The position numbers were made by a program, and so were the translations under genes. Positions 1 through 6,553 of a stretch of DNA of 12,539 nt are shown here, in pieces. The DNA is from Dehalococcoidia bacterium (GTDB taxonomy: Bacteria; Chloroflexota; Dehalococcoidia; UBA3495): positions 1 through 12,539 of the forward strand of contig PCAH01000093.1 of the NCBI GenBank assembly GCA_002730485.1, given 5' to 3'. Under the pieces are notes generated by a model. The model was not told the origin of the DNA. It did not search any database and worked only from the letters and a program-made list of their open reading frames with translations. Positions within the stretch are counted from its first letter, which is position 1; every line of letters begins with the position of its first letter.

Positions 1-248
1 GCCAGATGGATCACCGCGTGTTCAGCAACCGAGGCGTGACCGTAGCCCAACACCCAACGCTCGTTGAAATCGGCAGCCTTCTCCTCGCTCACCTGCTTGG
101 CGATCTCGTCAAACGCCTCAGGGCGGCGCGAGGTCATGGCAAAGGCGACCGCTATCTGTTCCTCGGTGAGTTCCAGCGCGTCCAACGGGTAGACACGCCT
201 GGAATAAAACTGGTCGGACTCCCCTGCGACTTTGGTGGGTTCGGTCAT
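1..248 (-). CDS. thyX: FAD-dependent thymidylate synthase (ThyX-like), 5' part only
   Basis: The minus strand reads from an ATG at 248 to the window edge without a stop, giving 82 codons of the N-terminal part. Residues 70-78 read GHASVAEHA, which resembles the GHxSxxEH signature that precedes the RHR flavin/dUMP motif in ThyX proteins; the RHR motif itself would lie beyond the edge. ThyX methylates dUMP to dTMP using methylenetetrahydrofolate, with FAD and NADPH as reductants, in the cytoplasm. An AGGGAGGG purine tract sits about 14 bases upstream of the ATG, a longer spacing than ideal, but no better in-frame start is visible. The gene is separated from the upstream TPP-enzyme gene by a terminator hairpin, so it should have its own promoter; TTGACA-like hexamers lie at roughly 310-340 but I found no well-spaced -10 partner. 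The family call rests on one motif and the overall look of the N-terminus. Confidence 0.68.
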   Translation of the reverse strand, partial: MTEPTKVAGESDQFYSRRVYPLDALELTEEQIAVAFAMTSRRPEAFDEIAKQVSEEKAADFNERWVLGYGHASVAEHAVIHL

Positions 249-367
249 ACGGCGGTGAAATCCCTCCCTAAATAATTACCTATGTCATTTGCGCGGATTC
301 AGGGTTTTCAGTCAAGGATGCAATACCCCAATATTATGTCAATTGTGGGCGTATATCCGGAAATAGA

Positions 368-400
368 CAAGGGCCTGGAAGCAGCACTTCCAGGCCCTTG
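368..400 (-). terminator. Rho-independent-like terminator after the TPP-enzyme gene
   Basis: A perfect 14-bp inverted repeat (368-381 with 387-400) encloses a 5-base loop. It lies 27 bases past the TPP-enzyme stop codon. On the minus strand the stem is followed by GTCTATTT, so the T-tract is weak and broken. It probably ends the E2/TPP-enzyme transcript and insulates the thyX-like gene. Confidence 0.75.
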
Positions 401-427
401 GTTCCGGTTCTTGAGAAGGGTGTTCGC

Positions 428-2068
428 CTAGCTTAGAGCGCCGAAACCATCGGGTATCTGTACCTCTACTAGGTGGGTCTTCCCGGAGCTGATGGCGTTG
501 TCCAGGGCCTTGCCAAGCTGGCTGACATCGGTGACCTTGGTGCCCTCGAATCCGTAGGACTCGAAGAGTTTCACAAAGTCTGGGTTGACCAGGTTGGTGG
601 CGAACCGGCGGTTCTCGCCGAAGCGGTCCTTCTGGAAGCCTTTCAACACGCCCCAGGCATTGTCGTTGAACATCAGCACCACCGGGTGGATGCCGTACTG
701 GGCGCAGGTGGCAAGCTCTTGGAAGTTGTACTGGAACCCGCCGTCACCGGTGACACAGACCACCGGGCTGTCCGGCTTGCCAACCTTAGCGCCGACGGCC
801 GCAGGGAAGGCAAACCCAAGACCGAGCCACCCATGGGGGTGCATGTAGGTCCTGGGGTCGTAGACCTCTAGACAGCGTGTGGCGCGGCTGGCGGCGACTG
901 TCGGGTCGAGTGAGAAGATTGTGTTCCTGGGAGTTGCTTCCCGTACTGCTTCGAAGACCTTTAGTTCATTGCCCCAGGTCTCTTCCAGCTTCTGCCGCAT
1001 ATCGCCCCTAACAGACGCGATCTCGTCCTGGAACGACTTGCCTTTGTGGACATCCTGATCGCCGATGGCACCCAGCCACTGTTGGACCACAGCCTGGGAG
1101 TTGGCAACGATGGGCACGCTGGTGGGATAGTTCTTGCCGATGGCATCGCCGTCCAGCAGCACGTGGACCAGGTCCTTGGGTAGCTGCATCTCGATGCCGG
1201 TGGTGGAACGCTGGGGCAATATCGAACCCAGCACGATGGCCAGGTCGCAGGTGCCCATCCATTCTTGAAGCGGGTTCACGCCCCAGATGCGGCGACCCAT
1301 GGTCTGTCCCAGGGACTGGGGATGGTCCTCCGGGAACGCGCCCTTGGCCCCGTCTCCCGTGACCACAGCCGCGCCAATCTTCTCGGCAAGTTCTATGATC
1401 TGCTGGGTGCCACCCAGCTGCTGGACTTCTTCACCGACAAAGATCACGGGCCGCTTGGCCTTGAGCAGCTTCTGCAGAGCCTCTTCAACCTTGGCCGGGT
1501 CGCCCTTGGGAACGTCCACCTGCCGAGGGCTCATTATTTCGACATCGACCTCCACACCCAGAAGGTCGGTTGGTATCTCCAGTTCTACGGGACGGGGGCG
1601 TCTGGTCTGAAACCGATCAAAGGCCTCCGTGATGTTGTCGGGGATGGACTCAACCTGCGGTATGGAGGTGTTCCAATCGGTGACCGCCTCGAACATACCA
1701 AGCTGGTTCTTGGTCTCATGGGTGGCCAGCTTGCCGCTGCCGATGAACTCTTGCTCGACGTTGGTGGTTATCTGGAGCAGCGGTGAACCGGAGAAATAGG
1801 CCTCACCCATCGCACCCACCGAGTCCGCAGCGCCCGGGCCGGTGCTGGTAATTAGAACGCCGGGTTTGCCGGTGGCCCTTGAATAACCGTCAGCCATGAA
1901 TCCACAGCCCAATTCCAGACGACCGCCAACGAAGTTCAGGCTATCTTGGCTCCCAAACAGGGAGTCGAAGATATCCAGGTTATGGATCGATATGATACCG
2001 AAAACCGTGTCCACTCCCTGTGCTTTTAGGGATTCAACAACGGTCTGTCCGCCGGTTAGTTTAGGCAA
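428..2068 (-). CDS. Thiamine-diphosphate-dependent enzyme, acetolactate synthase/benzoylformate decarboxylase family
   Basis: This 546-residue protein has the three-part layout of the family: an N-terminal pyrimidine-binding domain (about 1-170), a central domain (about 190-340) and a C-terminal diphosphate-binding domain (about 370-546). Glu52, in the stretch RLELGCGFMADGY, matches the invariant glutamate that activates the thiazolium cofactor. GDG at 441-443 and NDN at 468-470 form the Mg-ThDP motif. An active decarboxylase, carboligase or synthase is therefore expected, but the substrate cannot be read from the sequence. The start is a TTG at 2066-2068, supported by GGAGAG six bases upstream. 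It lies 46 bases downstream of the E2 gene with no terminator between, so the two are probably co-transcribed. No acetolactate synthase regulatory (IlvN) subunit is adjacent, which argues against a standard branched-chain biosynthetic IlvB. It could supply activated acyl groups to the E2, but that is inference. Confidence 0.9.
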   Translation of the reverse strand: MPKLTGGQTVVESLKAQGVDTVFGIISIHNLDIFDSLFGSQDSLNFVGGRLELGCGFMADGYSRATGKPGVLITSTGPGAADSVGAMGEAYFSGSPLLQITTNVEQEFIGSGKLATHETKNQLGMFEAVTDWNTSIPQVESIPDNITEAFDRFQTRRPRPVELEIPTDLLGVEVDVEIMSPRQVDVPKGDPAKVEEALQKLLKAKRPVIFVGEEVQQLGGTQQIIELAEKIGAAVVTGDGAKGAFPEDHPQSLGQTMGRRIWGVNPLQEWMGTCDLAIVLGSILPQRSTTGIEMQLPKDLVHVLLDGDAIGKNYPTSVPIVANSQAVVQQWLGAIGDQDVHKGKSFQDEIASVRGDMRQKLEETWGNELKVFEAVREATPRNTIFSLDPTVAASRATRCLEVYDPRTYMHPHGWLGLGFAFPAAVGAKVGKPDSPVVCVTGDGGFQYNFQELATCAQYGIHPVVLMFNDNAWGVLKGFQKDRFGENRRFATNLVNPDFVKLFESYGFEGTKVTDVSQLGKALDNAISSGKTHLVEVQIPDGFGALS

Positions 2069-2074
2069 CTTGTG

Positions 2075-2080
2075 CTCTCC
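2075..2080 (-). promoter_or_regulatory. Ribosome binding site selecting a TTG start
   Basis: GGAGAG on the minus strand lies six bases before the TTG at 2068. No ATG or GTG with a comparable site is found nearby, so TTG is the likely start of the TPP enzyme. Confidence 0.65.
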
Positions 2081-2114
2081 TTTATTTCGCGCTGTCAGCG
2101 TTAGGCTGGCAGTT

Positions 2115-3485
2115 TTAGATTACTAAGCTGATCGGGTTTTCCAGGAGCTTTTTGATCTCCGACAGGAATTGGGCGGCCTCTGCTCCGTCGGCCACTCGGT
2201 GATCTGTGGAAAGGGTGGCTTTCATTATTTGGGCTATGGCCAGTTCCCCGTCGCGCACCACCGGCTGTTCCTTCACCGTGCCCACCGCCAGGATGGCCGC
2301 GTGGGGCGGGAAGATTATCGCGGTGAAACTGTCCACATCAAACATGCCCAGGTTGCTCACACTGAATGTGGTACCGCTGTATTCCTCGTTGCGTAGGGTG
2401 CCGCTGTTGGCCCGGGCAACCAGGTCTCTACTGTCGGCGGCAATCTCAGTCAGGCTCTTGCTTTCGCAGTTATTGATGCCTGGGATGATCAGTCCGGAAT
2501 CCAGCGCGATGGCAATTCCCACGTTGACGGACGCGTTCATCTGAAGGTGGTTGTCCTGGAAGAACGAGTTGAACTTGGGGTGGTGACCAATGGCCAAGGC
2601 TGATGCTTTGACGATCAGGTCATTGACGCTGACCCGCTGCTCCGCTCCCACATGATCGTTGATGTCTCTGCGGAAGGCCATCGCCTTGGTCATGTCGATA
2701 TCGACGGCAACGTAGAAGTGGGGAGCCTCCCGCTTGCTGTCCACCACGACTCTAGCGATGGCCTGACGCATCCGAGATAGTTCGACCAGCTCTCCGTCTT
2801 GGGATGCCGGCGCTTCGTTGGCGGCAGCGACTGACGCGGGGGCAGGAGCGGCGTGTTCCGGTATGTCGGCCTCGGTAATCCGCCCACCAGGACCAGAGCC
2901 GGTAACGGTACTCAGGTCGATGCCCCGCTCCTTGGCCAAACGGCGGGCCAAAGGCGACGCACGGACTTCTCCCGGCTCCGCAGCCGGAGCGGCTGCTGTA
3001 GCTGAACCTGATGCTGGGATATCTGCTTCAACTATGCGCCCATCGGGCCCGGTTCCAGTGATTGTTGCCAGGTTTATACCGCGCTCGCGGGCCAGTCTCT
3101 TCGCCAGAGGGGATGCCTTTACCATGCCAGTCGTGACGACTGCCGGCGCCGCGGCGGCTTGCGGGGCTGATGCAGCAGTCGCTGATTCTTCCGCCGGTGC
3201 ACTTGGCGTACCGGCATCGGCAAGTATATCGTCGGGGATCGCCTCGCCTGGGTTTACCATCACAGCGATCAGGTCACCCACCGGTATCGCAACGCCTTCT
3301 TCGGCGACGATCTTGGCCATCACCCCGCCGGTATAAGCTTCATACTCGACGGTGGCCTTGTCGGTTTCGATCTCGGCGATGACCTCGCCTCGTGTAACGT
3401 CCTCGCCCTCTTTCTTGAGCCAACGAACCACCTTGCCCTCACGCATGTCGTAACCCATCTGGGGCATCACTATCGATGTGGCCAA
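2115..3485 (-). CDS. Dihydrolipoamide acyltransferase (E2 of a 2-oxoacid dehydrogenase complex), two binding domains
   Basis: The 456-residue protein has an N-terminal lipoyl domain (about 1-80) with ETDKA, Lys43 being the lipoylation site. An Ala/Pro-rich linker follows, then two tandem peripheral-subunit-binding domains (122-156 and 174-208), a second Ala/Pro linker, and the catalytic acyltransferase core (about 230-456). The core ends with the active-site signature DHRVADG, containing His429 and Asp433. E2 takes the acyl group from E1 on its swinging lipoyl arm and passes it to CoA; E3 reoxidises the lipoamide. The acyl specificity (acetyl, succinyl or branched-chain) cannot be told. Having one lipoyl domain but two binding domains is unusual. 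The start is a TTG with GGAGG five bases upstream. A terminator separates it from the upstream ferredoxin oxidoreductase genes, and the TPP-enzyme gene follows 46 bases downstream. Confidence 0.95.
   Translation of the reverse strand: MATSIVMPQMGYDMREGKVVRWLKKEGEDVTRGEVIAEIETDKATVEYEAYTGGVMAKIVAEEGVAIPVGDLIAVMVNPGEAIPDDILADAGTPSAPAEESATAASAPQAAAAPAVVTTGMVKASPLAKRLARERGINLATITGTGPDGRIVEADIPASGSATAAAPAAEPGEVRASPLARRLAKERGIDLSTVTGSGPGGRITEADIPEHAAPAPASVAAANEAPASQDGELVELSRMRQAIARVVVDSKREAPHFYVAVDIDMTKAMAFRRDINDHVGAEQRVSVNDLIVKASALAIGHHPKFNSFFQDNHLQMNASVNVGIAIALDSGLIIPGINNCESKSLTEIAADSRDLVARANSGTLRNEEYSGTTFSVSNLGMFDVDSFTAIIFPPHAAILAVGTVKEQPVVRDGELAIAQIMKATLSTDHRVADGAEAAQFLSEIKKLLENPISLVI
2862..3122 (-). 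repeat. In-frame tandem duplication of the peripheral-subunit-binding domain in E2
   Basis: Two 35-residue units (encoded at 3018-3122 and 2862-2966) repeat with a 52-residue period. Both share the frame (V)xASPLAxRLAxERGI, a TxTGxGPxGRIxEADI end and similar linkers. They differ at about nine positions. Each unit carries the Arg-rich helix and the GTGPxGRI loop that grips E1 or E3 in this family. Confidence 0.9.
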
Positions 3486-3490
3486 TTTTT

Positions 3491-3495
3491 CCTCC
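3491..3495 (-). promoter_or_regulatory. Ribosome binding site selecting a TTG start
   Basis: GGAGG lies five bases before the TTG at 3483-3485. The encoded protein then begins directly at the lipoyl domain (MATSIVMPQMG), as E2 proteins normally do. Confidence 0.7.
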
Positions 3496-3579
3496 TAATG
3501 GGTTCAACTGAGAGAACCGGTGGGCTGATTTCCAGGCACGGCCTCAGGCGGGCAGTGCACAGGCTTCTGTATTGCATAG

Positions 3580-3608
3580 ATATTAATGCACACCCAGCAA
3601 CGCGGCAA
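3580..3608 (-). promoter_or_regulatory. Candidate promoter of the E2/TPP-enzyme unit
   Basis: On the minus strand TTGCCG (3603-3608) and TAATAT (3580-3585) are separated by 17 bases, each matching four of six consensus positions. The pair lies between the upstream terminator and the E2 start, predicting a leader of roughly 90 bases. This is an inference from hexamers only. Confidence 0.4.
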
Positions 3609-3640
3609 CCGCCACGGAGACTACGGGAACCATCGAATAA

Positions 3641-3675
3641 AACAGGGGAGCGAGAAAATAACTCGCTCCCCTGTT
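3641..3675 (-). terminator. Rho-independent terminator after the oxidoreductase beta subunit
   Basis: A perfect 14-bp inverted repeat (3641-3654 with 3662-3675) has an A-rich 7-base loop. On the minus strand the stem runs into TTTTATT. It lies 33 bases beyond the beta-subunit stop, separating the ferredoxin oxidoreductase genes from the E2 unit. Confidence 0.88.
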
Positions 3676-3707
3676 GAGTTGCCTTAGAATCGCTGTTTGC
3701 GGGTCGC

Positions 3708-4592
3708 TTACATTATCCCGTTGATGATCTTCTGGGCTTCTTCCTTTCCGAGACCTAATTCACGGAAGGACAAAGGTCCACCAGTCTTCAACACGGGCTC
3801 AACGTCCTCCAGAGCAGGTCTGTCTCCTTCGTAGAACACCCCGGTGTAGATGGTGTCGCCAAAGACCATCGCCTTTTCACAGGCCAACTGCCAGTCGGTA
3901 GTGTTGTGCTCTTCCTCTTCCAGCTTCTTGATCCTTTCTTTGAAGAAGTCGTGGGTGTTGTTGAGGTTGAAGGTCACGCAGGGGCTGAACACGTCGATTA
4001 TGGAGAATCCCTTGTGTTGTACCGCCTGCTGGATGATGCCCGACAGGTGCCTGACATCACCGCTGTAAGCCCGGGCCACGAACGTAGCGCCGTTCATGAT
4101 GGCGGATGTCACGGGGTTTACCGGTTGTTCCACGTTGCCGAACGGTGTGCTCTTGGTGGTCATGCCGATGCTGCTGGTGGGTGATATCTGGCCGGTGGTC
4201 AGACCATAGATCTGGTTATTCATCACAACGTAGGTCAGATCGGTGTTTCGCCGGGCAGTATGGGTGAAGTGGTTGCCGCCGATGCCGTAACCGTCGCCAT
4301 CGCCGCCCACTGCGATAACGTTCATCTCATGATTGGCCATCTTTACCCCGGTGGCCATGGGCAATGCCCGACCGTGCAGGGTGTGCATGCCATAGGTATT
4401 TATGTAGCCAGGTAGGTTAGATGAACAACCGATACCGCTGACTGTCATTATCTGGTGGGGACGGAATCCCAATTCTGCCACGGCCCTCTGGATTCCGTTC
4501 AAGACGCCAAAGTCGCCGCAACCTGGACACCAGTCTGGGTCGGATTTGCCCTTGAAGTCTCTGGGCATGAGATTTATCGCTGTCGTTGCCAT
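3708..4592 (-). CDS. korB: 2-oxoacid:ferredoxin oxidoreductase beta subunit (KorB/PorB type)
   Basis: The 294-residue protein is the TPP- and iron-sulfur-binding subunit of a 2-oxoacid:ferredoxin oxidoreductase, which oxidatively decarboxylates 2-oxoacids to acyl-CoA and passes electrons to ferredoxin (reversible in some organisms). WCPGCG (Cys22, Cys25), GIGCSS (Cys56) and Cys205 are positioned as the four ligands of the [4Fe-4S] cluster. GDGDGYGIGGNH from residue 97, followed by NNQIYGLTTGQ from 125, is the Mg-TPP motif typical of KorB-like subunits. The ATG at 4592 has GAGGT six bases upstream. It follows the alpha subunit by 41 bases, so the two form one operon. The 2-oxoglutarate assignment is by resemblance to KorB; pyruvate or branched 2-oxoacids are possible. 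Confidence 0.93.
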   Translation of the reverse strand: MATTAINLMPRDFKGKSDPDWCPGCGDFGVLNGIQRAVAELGFRPHQIMTVSGIGCSSNLPGYINTYGMHTLHGRALPMATGVKMANHEMNVIAVGGDGDGYGIGGNHFTHTARRNTDLTYVVMNNQIYGLTTGQISPTSSIGMTTKSTPFGNVEQPVNPVTSAIMNGATFVARAYSGDVRHLSGIIQQAVQHKGFSIIDVFSPCVTFNLNNTHDFFKERIKKLEEEEHNTTDWQLACEKAMVFGDTIYTGVFYEGDRPALEDVEPVLKTGGPLSFRELGLGKEEAQKIINGIM

Positions 4593-4633
4593 GTCTTTAC
4601 CTCGCTATGAGCCGGGCTGATTAGCGTTACCGG

Positions 4634-6412
4634 TTAAACGGTTATTTCCTGGTAGGGCACGTACTTGTCGGTTTCCCCGTTGGTCTGAGCCTTCACGCCA
4701 TCAACGATGTGATGCGGCATGAACGGCTCTCCGTCGTATTTTCTGATGTGCCCAGAGGCTGCGAACCCGGTCTCGCTCCGCATATAACGGGCGAACTGAC
4801 CGGAGAAGTTGTTCTCTACGATGATGGTCTTTTTGGCCTTGGACAAGATGGCCAATATCTCTTCTCCGTGGAACGGGACCATCCATTTGACCTGCAAATG
4901 GTTGGTGGAGATTCCAGCAGCGTTCAGTTCTGCCGCCGCCTCCGAGATTATTCCGTTTGTTGAACCCCAGCCCACCAAAGTAACATCAGCATCGGCCGGG
5001 CCTTCCAATACCGGCGCGGCTATGTCCTTTAGTATGTGGTCGAACTTTCTGGCCCGCTTCTCGACCATCGCCCGCCGCTTGTGGGGGTTGGTGAACTCAT
5101 CACTGAGCAATGTTGAGTCTTCGTCATGTTCGTCGGTGGCGGCCAGATGGACATAGCCTTCCAGGCCCACCAGTGCCCTGGGAGAGATACCGCTCTCCGT
5201 ATCTTTGTACCGGAGGAAACCATCGGTATCTGAAGGCTCGGTAATCAACTCACCCCGGTCGATGGTGGGGTGCATATCTATCTTGTCTGGATCGACGCTG
5301 AAGCGCCCTTCCGAGATGTAGAGGTCTGAGAGGATGATGGCCGGACATTGGTACTTGTCTGTGAGGTTGAATACCTCGGCCATGGTGTTGAATGCGTCCA
5401 GGCAGCTGGTCGGAGTAACGATAATCCGCTCAAAGTCGCCTTGGCTGGCACCCAGTGACTGCCACAGGTCACCCTGCTCAGTCTTGGTGGGCACGCCGGT
5501 GGATGGGCCGGCGCGCATCACATCGATGAACGCCACTGGTACCTCCATCATTGCCGCAGCGCCAATGGCTTCAGTCATCAGAGCGAACCCGCCGCCCGAT
5601 GTGGCGCACAGTGAGCGGGTGCCCGCCTGAGCCGCGCCAACTACCATGTTGGCGACACCGATCTCATCTTCAACCTGCCGGACCATGATCCCAAGATTCC
5701 GAGCGTTGGCGGCCATCCAGTGCAGGACGCCGGTCGCCGGACTCATGGGGTAAGCGGCGTAGAATTTAACGCCGGCAGCGGCGCCGCCCATGGCCATGGC
5801 CTCGTTTCCAGACCAGACCGCCAATGGCTTCCCACCGGATGGAGGAGACTGTTCAAAGGGCTTGAAATGCTCGCGGGCATAATCGTAGCCAGCCCTGGCT
5901 ACACCCACGTTCTCGTCGACCGTCTCCTGACCGCGCCTTTGGAAACGGAGGGTCAAGCTTTCTTCCAAAACCGAGAAGTCGATTCCCATCAGAAAGGCGA
6001 CTGCAGCCATGCCAACGGTGTTCTGCACCAGCCGGTTTCTGCTTCCTGTCAGTTCTCCCACTGGAAGGCCGCAGAGGTCAGCGCCCATATCTTCAGTACC
6101 CGGGTTGATGGAATCGCTGTTGTAGACGATTCGGGTGCCAGGTCCCATCAGGCGCTGGTGGCGGTCCATGGTGTTTTGGTTCAGACACATAAGCAGATCC
6201 AGCTTGTCGCCGTGGTTGTCGACCTCGGCATCACTTATACGCATGGTCAAGAATATGTGCCCGCCCCGGACGATGGACTGGTACGAGTTATACGTGCTCA
6301 GGTGCAATCCGCGCCGGACGATGATCCGTGCCAGAATGTCTCCCGGCGTAGCGATTCCCTGTCCCGCTTCGCCGCCAATCGCCAATGCGAAATCGTAAGT
6401 TCCCAACCCCAT
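4634..6412 (-). CDS. korA: 2-oxoacid:ferredoxin oxidoreductase, fused gamma-alpha subunit (KorA type)
   Basis: The 592-residue protein fuses a gamma domain (about 1-190, with GGEAGQG at 13-19) to an alpha domain (about 195-592). The alpha part carries YPMSPATG at 221-228, a QVEDEIGVANM segment near 246 and AGPSTGVPTKTEQGD from 301. These are hallmarks of KorA-like subunits, in which this region helps bind CoA and the substrate. With the adjacent beta subunit it forms the ferredoxin-linked enzyme; no separate ferredoxin-like delta subunit is encoded here. I chose the ATG at 6412 because AAGGAG lies eight bases upstream and the protein then starts right before the gamma fold. An in-frame GTG at 6445 would add 11 residues but has no comparable site. 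The gene follows lpd by 141 bases, so co-transcription with lpd is possible but not certain. Confidence 0.93.
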   Translation of the reverse strand: MGLGTYDFALAIGGEAGQGIATPGDILARIIVRRGLHLSTYNSYQSIVRGGHIFLTMRISDAEVDNHGDKLDLLMCLNQNTMDRHQRLMGPGTRIVYNSDSINPGTEDMGADLCGLPVGELTGSRNRLVQNTVGMAAVAFLMGIDFSVLEESLTLRFQRRGQETVDENVGVARAGYDYAREHFKPFEQSPPSGGKPLAVWSGNEAMAMGGAAAGVKFYAAYPMSPATGVLHWMAANARNLGIMVRQVEDEIGVANMVVGAAQAGTRSLCATSGGGFALMTEAIGAAAMMEVPVAFIDVMRAGPSTGVPTKTEQGDLWQSLGASQGDFERIIVTPTSCLDAFNTMAEVFNLTDKYQCPAIILSDLYISEGRFSVDPDKIDMHPTIDRGELITEPSDTDGFLRYKDTESGISPRALVGLEGYVHLAATDEHDEDSTLLSDEFTNPHKRRAMVEKRARKFDHILKDIAAPVLEGPADADVTLVGWGSTNGIISEAAAELNAAGISTNHLQVKWMVPFHGEEILAILSKAKKTIIVENNFSGQFARYMRSETGFAASGHIRKYDGEPFMPHHIVDGVKAQTNGETDKYVPYQEITV

Positions 6413-6420
6413 TTGGTCCG

Positions 6421-6426
6421 CTCCTT
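6421..6426 (-). promoter_or_regulatory. Ribosome binding site deciding the korA start
   Basis: AAGGAG is eight bases before the ATG at 6412. It lies inside the longer reading frame that would begin with GTG at 6445, which favours the shorter start. Confidence 0.7.
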
Positions 6427-6440
6427 CCCTTGTGTCCTCG

Positions 6441-6505
6441 AACACGGCTTCGTGTTAGTACCATACTCGGGTCGTCCGCAGGGCCGATCAACCCCCAAGC
6501 TGGGG
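6441..6505 (-). other. Two small hairpins in the lpd-korA spacer
   Basis: AACACG/CGTGTT (6441-6446 with 6451-6456) and CCCCA/TGGGG (6493-6497 with 6501-6505) can each form a short stem. Neither is followed by a T-run on the minus strand, so they are not convincing terminators. They could be processing or stabilising elements between lpd and korA, or chance. Confidence 0.25.
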
Positions 6506-6553
6506 AATAACCCACACGGATATTGTAAACGTTATGTCTCTTAACTGAGAGGG

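Noticed and set aside
5720..6544. Long (274-codon) open frame on the plus strand opposite korA
   Set aside because: The minus-strand frame encodes an unmistakable gamma-alpha oxidoreductase subunit; the plus-strand frame has no family motif and is an antisense shadow caused by codon bias.
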